A DNA stretch of 64,000 bases from Costus lasius (GCA_027563935.2 CM050449.1:9390001-9454000); one strand, 5' to 3'; shown: positions 25,821-40,300, numbered from the stretch's first letter. The notes: a model not told the origin generated them from the letters alone. Numbers and translations are program-made.

Positions 25821-27405
25821 TTTTATTTTAGCCGGGGTAATTTAGTGGTCGCCCCACGATGTGTCAGTTACAAGGTGATAAAATTTGTTTCAGTTTCTCA
25901 TCTTCAGGTAGTAGACTATTTAATGTGGTAAGCGGATGCATACGTACATGAATTGACACGTGAAGTTATTTCATCATTTTTAACTCAAATTCTTGGGATT
26001 TCACTTGGTCCCATGAATCACATAATTCTAGGAGTTTGATTATTGCATTCCCAGAAACTTAGGCCTGAACAAAATACTTGTGTTGTTGTGGGAAATAAGT
26101 TGCATTAAGTTGATGCTTTGGTTGGTTCACATTGTCACACTTGCGTAATCGTCTTCTGAGTACGCAAATTTTCATTTAGTTATATCCATTTGGTACTTTG
26201 AATATATCTATCTATATATATATATATACACACCTGTTTTAGAATTTGATCATTGTCTCACGACTATTAAAATTTTTAGTATATATTGAAAACTATTTTT
26301 TTAATCATGAATTTAAACTTCTTTGGGTTGACTCGAGGAACGCTACTTTTATAGCATTATGCAGTTGAGTTTTACTTGCAATAGCTGAACGTGTGCATAA
26401 ATGGTTTTATGAATGAAAATATTAAGATATGTTAATTATTTGATAATGGAGTATTAGGGGAGTTCCTTGAGTGTTTGGTTCACTCAAGATACGAGACTAT
26501 GGCTCCATTTAGCCCAGTTTCTATTTTTAGCTTTTGTTGTTTTAAGAAGTATTGTTGAAAAGATGTTGATTGAAGAAGTTTAAGAGTGTTTGGGTGTATC
26601 GTTTATAGTTAGGTTAATCTATTTATAATAAATAATTTTTTTAATAAAAAATTATTATGATAAAAATTATATTATTAAATTTATAGTTAACTATAATTAA
26701 ACTATTTATTAAAAATATTATGAATTATATTATTAAAAAATTATTATTACATACAAGGATTATTGAGCATAAGCATGTGGGGGCTAGAAAAGCAACTTTA
26801 GCTTTCTTAATTTGTGGATTGAAACAAAGAAGTTGAAAGGTCAAAAATCTTAGCTTTTTAATTTTTACTGACTGTAAAATCATAAGTAGGCCTAGAAGTT
26901 AAAAGGAGCTTGTACCTTATATTTGTTGACGAGATTTCTTATAATTCATATATATGAATCAAATTAGTTACTGTGTAACATCTATGCAATAAAAACAATA
27001 TTACCTAAGGATACGTGGATGTGGAATCACGAAGGATATTAGAAGCTTATTTTAGATGGCGTGACTGTGAAAGGGAGTGAGACTTTGTTTGATTTTAACT
27101 AGTAATGTAATGATTCTTATAGCTTTTAGTACATAGTCTGTTTACAAAAATGTAACCTGTAATTTTGCTTACACCTTTTAGCCCCTCCTTTATTTGAAAT
27201 GAAATTTAAAATGGGAGAGAGAGGTGGATGGGCCAAAGGATTAGATTGCTAACATATTGCATTAATTATCGATTATATACCACCGCTAATAAAAGACCAT
27301 AATAAGTGATGATCATTCGAGTAGTAGCACATCCTAAATGCTCCCACAATTGGTTGGCCAAAATAAAGATCCCAAATTCATAAGCAATAGGTCTTACGTG
27401 TAAAG
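25821..27405. other. AT-rich spacer downstream of RPN5B
   Basis: The first 600 bp or so is the gene's 3' flank and matches the copy A flank in part. A short (TA)n tract lies near 26212-26226. No recognisable gene or element boundary was found in the rest. Confidence 0.5.
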
Positions 27406-27416
27406 GCTCCACTTTA

Positions 27417-27895
27417 CGGTGTCCAAGATTTGGGTCAAACCGAAAAATTGAATCAAACCGAATTAAAATTTTAGGTTCGGTTCGATTTCAAACCAAGTTC
27501 GGTTCGATTTGAAATAGTTAAAAAAATTTTAGTTCGATTTGAGAAGTTCGGTTCGGTTTTCGGTTTGAACCAAATAAACTCAATTTTAAATATAATATTA
27601 TTTTTTTTGTATAAAATATAAAATATTTATTATTTTTAATTATATAAAATATATTATATTATTATTTTTATTAAAAATTAATAATATAATAGTATAAATA
27701 AATTAAATATATATTTATATAATAAATTTTGGTTTAATCGGTTTAAACCGAACCGAACCGAATAATTCGGTTCGATTTTGATTCGATTTTTATCTAATTT
27801 GGTTCGGGTCGATTTGTTGCCATCACAATCGATTCGGTTCGATTTGGCACAAGTTCAATTTGATTCGGTTCGATTTGAACTGTTTGGACAGCCTA
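27417..27895. mobile_element. hAT-like MITE rich in ggttcggtt motifs
   Basis: About 480 bp is flanked by a 10-bp direct repeat, gctccacttt (27406-27415 and 27896-27905). The ends carry inverted GTGTCCAA/CTGTCCAA sequence. Both halves are full of aaccgaa/ttcggtt words in opposite orientations, so the element can fold on itself. The interior is very AT-rich. No transposase is present. The end sequence and duplication length suggest hAT, with moderate certainty. Confidence 0.65.
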
Positions 27896-28395
27896 GCTCC
27901 ACTTTTAAATCTAATGCCGTTTTAGTATTTTTAATATATTATATATCTTGCCATTTATTTCGAGCACTCAAGAATCTAAATATAAATCATCTTCTAAGAT
28001 ACTAATTTTTATACAAAACCACAAAGATTATAAACTAATAAAACACTATGAAACCACAATCATATCTTACATATAAATATAATATAAACGTACGCAAAGA
28101 AAATTAGAAGATGATAAAAATAATACAAACAAAGATTATTATATTTTATCACAAAACACTGTGAAACATCTCGAGCGACTTTCAATTCCAACTACTCATT
28201 AAAAGCTCAAAAGGTGCTTAAGGCTGCTCGATTGGACGATCTTGAAACACATTTCCATGAGAATCAGAGACTGGAATTCATATTCCCAATTTCTTCACTC
28301 CAAAGTCACCGCCTACTTGCCTAACGAACGCCACTGCTACATGATTTGACCACGCAACGCCCCGCTATTTATTTTGCGAACCTAACCCTAACTTA

Positions 28396-29149
28396 AATCG
28401 ACGAAATTAATTCTACCGGCCCGCATTCATTAGTTGGATGATTTTAGTTAAGTAAAATCTTATAATTAACAACGAAGATCTTTATTGGTGTTACTAATAC
28501 AGCGGTTGTGCTTGTGCCGTCATCTAAATATATTTTATTTTTCACTGAAAAAAAATGTTCAAAAAGATTAATTCAAAAAAGTACACAATGCATAGTGGTA
28601 AGAATTTTTTTTATACAAGTAAATCTATATTCTATTGATAAAGAGAATGAAAAATACAATGAATCTAAATGGAATTCAATAGAAAGATAATTTAAATCTA
28701 TCAAAGTATACTAGAAAAATATAAGTAAAATAGTTATTAAATATTTTATCTATTTATGAGTAAATGATTTTTATTATTAAATCGACGAAATTAATTCTAC
28801 CGGCCGCATTCATTAGTTGGATGATTTTAGTTAAGTAAAATCTTATAATTAATAACGAAGATCTTTATTGGTGTTACTAATACAGCGGTTGTGCTTGTGC
28901 CGTCATCTAAATATATTCCATTTTTCACTGAAAAAAAATATTCAAAAAGATTAATTCAAAAAGTACACAATGCATAGTTGTAAGAATTCTTTTTTACAAG
29001 TAAATTTATATTCTATTGGCTATAGTGAAAAGAATGAAAAATATAATAAATCTAAATGGAATTCACCCTATCAAAGTATACTAGAAAAATATAAATAAAA
29101 TAGTTATTAAATATTTTATCTATTTATGAGTAAATGATTTTTATTATTA
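28396..29149 (+). repeat. 384-bp tandem duplication upstream of the BAHD gene
   Basis: The block starting at aaatcgacgaaattaattc (28395) recurs 384 bp later (28779), with small deletions in the second copy. The two copies are highly similar. The pair ends about 200 bp before the BAHD start codon, so any promoter elements in it exist twice. No coding potential is seen. Confidence 0.85.
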
Positions 29150-29350
29150 AAAGAGGATTAATAAATATGAGAAAAAAATAGGGACAACAACTTACTCAAG
29201 TTCCACGGGTTAGCGTGTTGCGCAATCATGCCTACATATTTCATCACAACCACCACCAGCAGCAGCTCTTTTAAAACAAGCTAAGCGAAGGCTTGCGAGT
29301 AGTGGGAACAAAGCTAAGCCCTCCTCCCTCCAGCTTCTTCCCTCGTCCCC

Positions 29351-32300
29351 ATGGGCTTCAGCGTCACCAAGACCTCCGAGGGCTACGTCCGTCCGGCGGA
29401 GCCGACGCCCCCTGGCTCGCTCACACTCGACTGGATCGGCCGCTACCCGACCCACCGCGGCCTCGTCGACTCTCTCCACATCTACAAGCACGGCGAGAAC
29501 CCCGCCGGGGTCATCCGCGAGGCGCTCGCCCGGACGCTCGTGCCCTACTACCCCATTGCCGGCCGCATCGTGCAGCCGGAGGGCGCCGAGCCCCGATTGG
29601 AGTGCACCGGAGAGGGCGTCTGGTTCGTGGCCGCCTCTGCCGACTGCAGCCTGGCGGACGTCAACTACCTGGAGCGTCCGATGATGCTCAAACATGAGGA
29701 TCTCGTGTCCTACACCGAGCTCGAGACAAGCGCCGCCGATACCTTGATGATGATCCAGGTGAGCGGATTTCGTCCTCTTTTAGGCCTTTTTCTCATCCGC
29801 GCTCTGAGAAGAGAGCCTTTCTTGAAACGGATGGCGTTGGTTTTGTTATTGATAGATCAGGATAGTTCGCAATTTGATTAGTTGGAGTTTTGTGTTGGAT
29901 TGGCTTGAATACGCGTCGATCTAGCTAGATCGACTCTGTTTGCAGGTTTTGGGGGTTCTAGATCTGAAAGTATGTCGTGTCCAATTTGGTCAAAGTTCTG
30001 GAAGTATTTTGAAAATATTAAGTTAATAAAGCTTTTTAATTCGTAACATTAGACAGGTCAACGGTACTTGTTTGACTGTTATAGTTTAGGAGAGAATTGA
30101 TCATCGCCTGCTGAAGCATTTAAAATGCAGTAGTTAGGTGTGTGAACAAAAAGACCTGAGTCCAATTTTCCTACTTGCGATTACAATTTGTGGAATTGTC
30201 TATGATCAACATAAGCTTTGACCTGGTCATTTTGCCTTTTCAATTCTCTATTAACTAGTTGGGTCCAATGAAATTATCTACAGTGACAAATATGGAAAAG
30301 GTCAAATGGGCATCTGTAAAGTGTAAAGAATGCTGTAGTGGTTGAACTACGTTAAATGTGCTTGGATCTAGAAAAAACAAATAAATTTTCTGAAATATGT
30401 GATTCAACAAGAGTCAACAAGTGTAAACTTGAGCTTAACAAAGGATATTTCAATGGCGTTGATATTTGGGATTTTCCAGAATAAAAAAACATTATAGAAG
30501 ACATTTGAGATGAAGACAAAAAAAATTAGTTGATCATGGTAAATGACATAATTCTTTTGAACAACTCAGGTTTTTAGAAAATTCCGAATGACATAGTTCT
30601 TGACGTTTATGAGAGTCAAATAAAAATGCACTTCAGAAATGTCCTTAAAATTATTAAATGTTTATTTATCTTGAAAGATCCAGTAATTTCAAGGGAAATT
30701 TGCATGTATGTCCCCGAAAACTTACTGATTTTTATATTTTACCTCTCGCATTTAGATTGTTGTAGAACTAGAAATGCACAATATCGCTGTGATTTAACCT
30801 TAGATATGTACTTGTAAAACTTAACATTTTGCAGATAAATGTTGTCTGTTAGAATAATAATGTTGAAACTCTTCTTGATTTTATGGTTTATTTAAATTTA
30901 ATATTATCTTATTTTAATTGTTTATGATTAAGCAGATAAATAATCATGATACTTATATTTATGAGTGATTGTTTGAATATTTAAAAATTGTTGTGAAAAA
31001 CATTTCATGTATTTGAAATTATCTATGCACGTACAATTCTAATATTTTTTCAGCAAACTTAAATATAGTCAGCAGAAAGATAATTACAGCAGCATTTATG
31101 AGGGGTTTCTATGCTAACAAGGATAAAAAAAAATGCAAAATTGAAATTTGTAGGGCTAATACTCTGTTTTCTGAATTGGGAGGAGATATGGCCTCAATTT
31201 TCATTTCTAATTGTCTTTTCACTATGTCCTTTTATATGGGTTAGACCTTCGCTCTGTTATCAATCCATTGAAGTTTAAACTAGTAGATCTAAATTGGTTC
31301 ATTATCCATGTTAGCCAATTCTTTAATATAATCAAGCTTAATAGAATCATACTCAACCCATCGAAGTTGCTATCTTGCGACGTCATTTTTCCTTCCATAG
31401 AAGGTAAATATGAAGCAATGCAATGTTTTTCTTACTCTCTATTCTCTATATGTTGATCTAGTCCTGACTCCTGACTATTAGTCCTCCATTAATGAACCCG
31501 AGAAATGGAATATGATTTGAACCAGAAATTATTCTACGAATTCAATGTAACGAAAAGACATCACAACTGCTCCATGGCTTAACTAATATATAAATTTTAG
31601 CTCTTGCCCACAATATTTTTGACATTCCTTTTTTTTAAAGTAATGAAAACTTTAAGCAGGCCAAGTAAAAATATTCTTATTTGGGACCTAAAAATTGAAA
31701 GCTTTAACTGAGATGGACCAGGATCACCATTAAGTACACTTCTTTTTCAATCTGGTTATGGAGATTCCCATATGTCAGAGACGTCTAGCGATGCCTGATT
31801 AATGTGCTTCAATGAACGACTGCTAACTACCTAATCTTTTGTTGCATACTAACAACAGGTCACTGAATTCACATGCGGTGGCTTTGTGATCGGTTTACGG
31901 TTTAACCACGCATCTGCAGATGGCCTGGGATCGGCACAGGTCATGACTGCCCTCGGCGAATTTGCCAGAGGCCTCCCTGAGCCAACCATCAAGCCAGTTT
32001 GGAACAGAGACAGCTACCCGAATCCAAAGGTTAAACCTGCACCACTCCCTGACCTACCCAAGCTTGCTTTGGAGTACTCTGAAGTTGACTTCCCCACACA
32101 CTACATCAACCAACTGAAGAAGCAATATTTGGAGCACACAAAGGGCAAATGGTGTTCCACCTTTGACATCATAATTGCCAAAGTTTGGCAGTGCCGCACT
32201 AGAGCTGTCTACGGTACTGACCCTGATGCTAACCTCAGGATGTGCTTCTTTGCTAGCACTCGCCACATACTGAAGATTGAGAAGGGTTACTACGGCAACT

Positions 32301-32689
32301 CAATCTTCCCGGTGAAAGTGTCGGGGACAAGCGGGAAGATCTCTAGTTTGTCGGTTGTTGAGATCGTGGACTTGATCAAGGAGGCCAAGGACCAGATGGC
32401 TTTGGACGTGTTGAAGTGGGCTAATGATGAGTTCGAGGTTGACCCTTTCAGTATGACGTTTAATTATGAAACAATATACGTATCAGATTGGACTAAATTG
32501 GGGTTCTCTGAAGTGGACTATGGATGGGGGATTCCGATGTATTGTGGTCCATTTACCAACAATGACTTCATTGCTTCCTGCATTCTTCTGAAGTCGCCGG
32601 CTCCCTTTGAGGGCGCTAGACTGATAGCTAGATGCGTCTCCAAGGAGCATATTGAAGCCTTCAATGATCTGATTCGTCGGTTTGATTGA
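29351..32689 (+). CDS. BAHD acyltransferase (rice acyltransferase/benzoyltransferase-like group)
   Basis: BAHD enzymes are soluble cytosolic proteins that move an acyl group from a CoA thioester to an alcohol or amine. Exons are 29351-29758 (136 codons) and 31859-32689 (276 residues plus TGA), joined by a 2.1-kb GT-AG intron in phase 0, giving 412 residues. That is a little short for the family (about 430-460). The catalytic HxxxD motif is HASAD at residues 153-157, close to the start of exon 2. The structural DFGWG motif appears as DYGWG at 356-360. The opening MGFSVTKTS and the RYPTHRGL and VPYYPIAGR blocks resemble the grass acyltransferase group that acts on hydroxycinnamoyl or benzoyl-type donors. 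The true donor and acceptor cannot be read from sequence. Exon 1 is strongly GC-rich, unlike exon 2, as is common at the 5' ends of monocot genes. Confidence 0.93.
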
Positions 32690-33480
32690 AGATTCGAAAT
32701 ACACAGCTCTGAAAGTTGCAAAGCTTGATGTCTTGCATTACTTATTATACCTGTTGAACTTGTCATCCAATTACCTGAGACTGAGTTGCTCTGAGAAACT
32801 ATTTTGGTGATGTTGAGGTATTGTACTAGTCATTTATGGAATTTGTCTTCAATTGTTATTGCTTAAGTTGAAGAATTCTTTTTCTCAGTATAGAGCATCA
32901 TCTTAACCTATTAAACCACGATTCTGATATCTTACTTCAATTTATTAAACTGATTATAGATCTGTATATGTATATATAATCATAAGAGTTGTGCGTAAGG
33001 TACCACTGATAATCATACACATGTGACAATTGGATTGGATGTGCTTACTGTCAAAGCAAATGGCATAGTCATTTTATCTCATTAGTCTTGCTTGAGAAAT
33101 ATGGGCTACATAATTATTTTATTAATAAATCTTAGATATTGCATGTAATTTCGAACTAATTGATAGAATTAATCTAGTCAGAGAAAAAGTATGATGTGTG
33201 AGATTATAGGGGCAAGTTGAATTATTTGTTTCATAGAAGGTTTTTATATAAAATAAGATCCTTAGATATTATTTTCATTAATTAAATTATGAAACACGTG
33301 AAAATTATAGGAGAAATCAAATAGTAGAAACAATCATTAATAGCCAACTCCCCTATCTCCATAAGCCATATCAAATATAAGGTCAATGAAAAATAATTTT
33401 ATCTAAATGCATAGCAATATAAAATAGAAAAATATACTATTGACACGAATCAAATTTACAAATTTTTAATGCACATAAAT
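32690..33480. other. 3' flank of BAHD gene and AT-rich spacer
   Basis: Probable 3' UTR, then AT-rich DNA with no recognisable gene. Confidence 0.5.
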
Positions 33481-33486
33481 TCAAAG

Positions 33487-33685
33487 AAAATTTTTTGGGC
33501 AAAGACCCTACTCAGAAATCATAGGCAGGTCTCCTACTTATCATTGGATACGTTAAAAATATGAATATTAAAACAAAGTCATTTTAGTACTCCTTTAAGA
33601 GGTGTATTTTTAATAAATCCAATAGTAGGCAAGGGGACTTTGCCTCTGATATCTAGGTAAAGTCCTGCCTAGGAATTTTTTTTTT
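33487..33685. mobile_element. Small MITE-like inverted repeat
   Basis: About 200 bp has imperfect inverted arms of roughly 70 bp. The left arm holds gggcaaagaccct, ataggcagg and cattggat. The right arm read in reverse holds similar caaagtccc, taggcagg and tattggat words, with ttaaaaata on both inner sides. Boundaries are approximate and no target duplication was found. Confidence 0.5.
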
Positions 33686-33689
33686 CTTG

Positions 33690-34759
33690 ACATCATAAAA
33701 AGGAGAAGATTCTAGGAAGAATGAATGCATTAATAAATCCTTAACAATACCACAAACTATAAATGTGTCGATCAAACCTTTTATTAACTAATCAATGTGC
33801 AAATTAGTAACATGGTATGATAGAAATTCCCAATTAAAATTTTAATCTATAAAACCTTTCTATATTTTTACATCCAAAGAATATCAATCAATTAACTATG
33901 ATTAGGAATAAAGCACGCAAACAAGTCACTTTTAACAATTGATATCATGAGTCTATTTGCTTCATGTGTGAACGTAATTTAGGATTCTTATGTAAAATTT
34001 CAGAATTAAAATTATCACAAGATAGAGGACATACAATTAAAATATAAATAATAATTTAGCAAGTTTTATTTCATTGGAACTTTGTGAATAACTTTAACCT
34101 TCAAGCAATAAATCATTATCCATTGTCAAAAGAGCCATTGATTTTTTTTAAAAAAAATAGATTAATTTATAGGAATTAAATTTTTTTTAAAAAAAAATAG
34201 GAATTGAAATTTGCTAATACTATTTAACTACCGATTTGAAATAACTTTGTTGGGCCTCCAAGCCACAATGACGAAGTTCCATCCAGCGCCGGCCCATCGT
34301 TTCGGCGGCAAACTTCGACGGTGGTCTCAGGCTCTCAGCAATGGAAACAAATTCTTGCCCTCGCTGCAGCTTTGGATCAGTTACTCTGCAGCTGTCGATT
34401 CATTTATGTTCGCACGTATCGTCAATCGTTTTTCTTTGTTCTTCTAGTCTATCTCTAGTCTGTTCTTGATTCGCGGCATACATCAGATATTGAAATTGTT
34501 CAAATCGGAATGGCCACGTTTTGCTCTCCTATCTCGACACTACGAGCCGTCACTGGAGTTCTTCTCTGCCGAAATCGCGGGTTTCACCTTGATCTTGAAT
34601 ATATTTGCTTGTCAAGAGTGTAGGTTTTTGTTGGCCTCCTTCGATCTGAGGCGCTGATTCGACTCTGCAATTACTGGAAAAGTTTGATTAGTAAAACTTA
34701 AGGTCGAGTTAGGGTTTGCTTTTGAGATCGTTTTTGGTGAAACTTAGGGCTAATTGGAG
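33690..34759. other. AT-rich spacer and 5' region of the SNARE gene
   Basis: AT-rich DNA runs to about 34240. From there to 34759 the sequence is less AT-rich and probably holds the SNARE gene promoter and leader. Open frames at 34211-34447 and 34466-34657 have no recognisable domains and are more likely leader sequence. Confidence 0.5.
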
Positions 34760-37341
34760 ATGAGTTCAAGGTTGGGGCATGCGTCTTATCGTGATCGGAC
34801 GCAGGAGTTCCACAAGACAGTAGAGAATTTTAGGAAGTCCTTTTCGTCGGCCCCAGATACGTCGAGCAGTAGTAGCTCTGCTCCACACTTAGATGGGCCG
34901 AAATCGGTAGTTCCGATCCAGTCAGAGTTCAACAGGAAAGCTTCCAATATTGGCCTTGGAATACATCAGACTTCGCAGAAACTTGCCAAGCTTGCTAAAT
35001 GTAAGTCAATTTTTGGGATGTTGTTTTCTTTACTGTTAATTGAATTTGAGATTCTTGTTCTCAAAGAAATCTCGTTCAATCAGGTCTGTTTGGAGCTGGT
35101 ATATGAATAGCCTTCCGTTTGATTCATGTTTGCGCGAGGAAATCTAGATCCTTTTATCAAGTAATCGAAATAATATAAAATGAACAAAGAGTAATAGTCA
35201 TTTACATACCATCAGATTATAGATAAAAATGTATCACATGTTACACCTATCAATCTGATCCAACTTGCTTCACTTTCCCGTGTTCTTCCAAGTCTCAAGT
35301 TTCACCAACTTCGTCTGTGCAAAGTATGATCTCTAACTGTGGTTAATCTTTAGATATGTTGGCTACATCAAGGATGCGTTTGTGTTTGAAAGAAATAGAA
35401 TCATCTCCTCTATATCTCACACTTTATTATTAATATGGTTATATGATTGAGTTTCTTCTGGATGAGAGTTGAAGATTACTATAAACATAAACTGAATCTT
35501 CAACTCTATTTTGCGTTAACTCGTTTATTCTTATTGAGTTGATATCAAATTATACGAATGTCTTCTTTTCATAAGCGTTTCTGTAGAGTTTTAAAATCTT
35601 TTGAGATTGAGAAGAATCTCTGTTATCCAATAACATACAAGAAAATAACTGATTTGAAAAACTTATACTAGGCCCTAGGGGACTTCTTGTAGATAGAGAT
35701 TTTCATGCAATTTTTTCTTGTGCTTTCTTGTGAATTTTTTAGTCTTCAATAAATCACAAAAATATCATTTTCTGATAAATGTGTATAGTTGCTGTCAACA
35801 GTCCGGAAACACCATTTCTGATTCCAACATGTTTTGAGTTTTATCTACATGATTGCTTTTAAGTTACATACTACATACTAACTAGAGTGTGACCCTTCAT
35901 TACTTGCCTATGTCAAAAAGAAAAGAAAAGAAAAGATCTATGCAACATTTAGTTGGGAATATTTCCATATGAGCCCATTGTGATATCTCAGATATTCCAC
36001 AATCATCTCTCTTTTGATTCTTGCATTATTTTAGATCAATTTTAGATTAATTACTGTTGCCTAGATGTACTGATTAAGTGGGATAACTAAACGCCTTCTT
36101 TTTTTGCTTTGCAGTGGCCAAAAGAACATCAGTTTTTGATGACCCTACAGTAGAGATACAAGAATTGACAGCAGTTATCAAGCAGGACATTACTGCTTTG
36201 AATTCTGCAGTTGTAGATCTGCAACTCTTCTGCCATTCCCATAACGATAGCAGCAATATTTCCAGAGACACTACCAGCCACTCGGCCACTGTTGTTGATA
36301 ATTTAAAGAACCGTTTGATGAGTACGACTAAGGAGTTCAAAGAAGTTTTAACAATGCGAACTGAGGTAAATAAAATGCTACTTCCTCTGTCATTGGCCTG
36401 GCAATGCATTTGTCCTTATCTTCCATGAAGACTCGAACATTGCATAATAATTAACTAATGCTGGATGAGTGTTTGTAATTTCTTGTAAACTTTTCCCCTA
36501 TAGAACTTGAAAGTTCATGAGAATAGAAGGCAGTTGTTTTCTTCATCAGCCTCAAAGGATGCAACAAATCCTTTCATTCGACAGCACCCACTGGCATCCA
36601 TGGGGAGTAAAGAGTCTTTGGTTCCCCCTGCACCTTGGGCAAATACTTCAGATTCTCCTTTGTTTCCTAGGTATTTTGATGAATACATGATTAATCTGAT
36701 AAACCTATTGCTTAAGGTCTTAAGTTAAATTATTTAAGAAAAAAATGGAATTTATCCAATGTTGCTCGTTCTTTTGTTCCTTGGAAAGTTTCTCAGAATG
36801 AGTCTTCCAAAATCACTGTGGGTGTTAAGTCCTGATTGTTGTGTTGTTATAATTCTCCTGAAAGAAAAAAGTTATTCTTCTCTTTTAATTTTTTTTCCTG
36901 GTTACGACCTCATGTGATCGTACTTTGATTCCCATAATTAACCTTTCGTATTAATTTTATTTTACTGTGAACAGAGTAATAAGTTTCAACTTAGTAGTTA
37001 TCCTATTCCTGAATGACTGTGCTTACAACAAACTAGAACTCGTTCTAATGCCAATTATTTGTCTCACAAGATGATCTTCTACTCTGAGTCTCATACTTAC
37101 TGTTTACAGAAAGAAAACGAGTGGAGATCCACAGTCACCATCTCAACCTTTGATACACCAGGCACGGCAGCAGCAACAAATGCTTTCAGTACAGGATAGT
37201 TACACGCATAGCAGAGCAGAAGCTCTTCAGAATGTTGAGTCAACAATCCATGAGTTGAGCAACATTTTCACACAACTAGCTACAATGGTTTCACAACAGG
37301 GAGAGCTTGCGATCAGGTTCTTTTCTTTAATATGACAGTTC

Positions 37342-37379
<38 letters not shown>

Positions 37380-40300
37380 TTTGCCTCCCTCAACCAAGAT
37401 AATACATTAGAATTTACGTAAAATCATTATTGTTCATATTCAGGATTTTGGACTTGGTAGAATTTTGTTCATGATCCATGCAGAAGATTTGTATATATCA
37501 AGTATATTTCTGTGGATTATGTTTCTATGCATATTGTAGAACTTAGATACTACAATACTTGTGTTTTTGGCTATTAGGTGATTCAGATCATCCTTGATTT
37601 AGGTTACATGAAATAGATAATCACTGAGTTTAGTATTTAAATAACTGCATTAATCAAATTCTCAAGCAAGATGATTTAATCATGACGGTGGTAGGAAATC
37701 ACATGCAGCGATTTATATCTAGTGTTCTTGATAATGTACTCTTAAGAAGTGGGAAACAGTAGTGAGTTAAGTATTTTTCAGGTACTCAGCTTCTACCCAA
37801 CCTTAAGTTGGCTAGAGTACTTATTAATCTGTCGTGTATTGTGGTCCTCTCAGGTTTGAGTCATGATCAAGTTGGGTTCAGGTAATAAAATAAATAATGT
37901 TCAATGGTGTATGCTGAATTCGGATTCCCTACTTGGGTTTGAGGACCTATTTATCAAATCCAAGTTCCGTTAGGTAGCTAAATAAGAACGTGAACCATGT
38001 ACGAATTGTGTTCCTCTCAAAATGCTTATATAGTTATATTTGATATGAGGAATCTATGTTTTCGCTACTGACTTTTTCATTGTTTTGGCGATGACTATTG
38101 GTTGCTTTTCAGAACATATTTTGGATAATTTTCTGGATTCTTTGTTGATTTGGCATTTTATTATTTTACTGAATTTTAGTTGAATAGTCTTTGTTTTACA
38201 ATGTGTCAAAGGAAGCCCATTATTCATACATGTAATTGCACGCACATTTATTCAATATGAACTTCCTTCATCCTCTACATCAGGCATGCATGAGGCTTTC
38301 TTGCACTTGTACCTAAGAAATACACGTCTATAATGTTTGGGAAGACCCGTTATTTTTATTAATTTAAACCTTCTTTTTTACCTTAAATTTAGTATATTTA
38401 GTTCTAAATCTTGGGTTACCCATCACACTAGGTGTCAGGCCCGGGTTCGGCCGGTTCAGCCCAAAGACCATTGGGTCTGACCCAAGCCCAAGCCCACGCT
38501 GCACTTATCAAAGCGGAGCCCAATTGCTCTTAAAATCGCCCGGTCAACGGCGTTTTGCGATGTTGACTCGGGACGCAGGCGCGAGGCTTCGAAAGCCGCG
38601 TCTCCTTCGCAAAGCTCGGACCCGAGCCACGCGAGCTCGCCACCGTGTGCGACGGATGCGGATGACGAAGATGGGAGCGTGGCAGCGTCTTCAGTGGACA
38701 ACGACGAAGGCTTCGCGGAGGACTCGGACACGGCTGCTTGAGCGGCTTCGATGGTTGCGGATGAAGCGGAGCTCGCAGAGGCGGGAGCTTCGGGCATGCT
38801 ACAACGCCGACTTCCCATATCGAGGCTGGCGACGTGGTCTTCGGCGGAAGACCCGGGCGAAGACCACAGCGGGAAGTTCGGAAGAGAAGCAGCGGTTCTT
38901 CCCTATAAAGGCTCAACGAGGCGGACGAGTTTGGGGAGCGCGGGGGGCGACTCCACTAAAGAGTACCTGGCGGGTGCGCCACCGGCGACGGCGAGGGCGT
39001 CGTCGCCCCTTCCAGAGGAGCGGCTCTGATGCCGCCAGAGGGCGAAGCTCCAGCGAGTGCGCCGACAGGAGAGAGAAAGCGAGCAATAAGGGCTTGTAAC
39101 CGGCGATGACCGGCGAGGGAGGGATGGGGGCACCGATGACGGTGGTCGTCGGCGTAGAGAGGAGTTTTGTAACGTTTTAGGAGGAATAAAACAGAGCTTT
39201 CCCTCTTCCTATCTCTTCCCCTGTTTCGGTGTCTCCGGCGACAGCTTCTGGCAGCAGGCGGCTGCCGACGATGAGGTCGGAGGGAGGCAGGTGGCCCTCC
39301 CCTTTCTCGGCCAACTCCAGGGCGCGGCGGCGCTTGATAGCAGAGGCGACGCGGGCGGCGTCGCGAGATTGAAGACGAAGCACAGGCACGTGCTTCGAGG
39401 CGAGTCAACGCAGCGGCAGTCAACGGACGATTTCGAACGCGAAATCGAATTCGGGACGCTGACGTCCGCCTGACGTCAGCGTGCAAAATCGAAGCGGCAA
39501 AAGCGAAATTCGACGCGACGATTCCGATTTGGAGGGCTGACGTCATGCTGACGTTAGCATGAACGATGATTTTGACTATGTTCAAAATCAGTGGAGGTAA
39601 TTGGTGATTTAGGGTTTTCCGGACTTTCTTCATTTGGGGAAAGAAATCGGCCGGAAACCCTAGGGAGTTCGCGCATCCGGTATTCCGCCGGACGGCTCTA
39701 AGAAGCGGATAAGCACTGTTTTTAAGCCGATCCAACCGGGGCGTGACACTAGGTATCTATATTGTGGATTCCCACTAGAATGGATTGGCATCCTATAGAT
39801 CTTTACTAACGGTGGATACTGGATACTGGTAATTTGGTTCAGATTAAGATTACATATTAAATTCAAAACCTGTCCGATTCAATTTCAGAAAAAAATGTGA
39901 ATAGTTGATGTTTTAACTTTAAAGTCTAGCATATTTATGTTGATTATAATGTTGTAATACTTGCTCATAAAAATATGATTCAGTTAGATAGAAGAAGGAA
40001 TTAATGAGTTCTTTAATCCGGTTTAGGTAGCCCGTATAGCAGCAGGTTCATAGGATCAATTTGGGGATGAACTAATTTTACAGGCCTGTTGCCCCTAGTT
40101 TTTTATTCAATTGACACAGAAATTCCAATATAATATATAATTTGTATTTTTTTCTTATAATGTTATGATTTAAATTCCCCTGCGTCGGAGTGGTGCATTG
40201 GACTATTGAAAATCTCAGCCAACACTAGGGTTAGTAGAAAATAGAAACACCTAATCTCAGCTCAAGATTATAGAACACAGTACTGCTGCTTATGGTCCAT

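Noticed and set aside
29210..29697. Antisense (161 codons) and alternative-frame (134 codons) open frames over BAHD exon 1
   Set aside because: They are shadows of the GC-rich real exon, which has clear family motifs and a proper donor site.
38524..39735. Long open frames (191 codons +, 259 codons -)
   Set aside because: They lie wholly inside the solo LTR with a defined target duplication; sequences are low-complexity arginine- or proline-rich.
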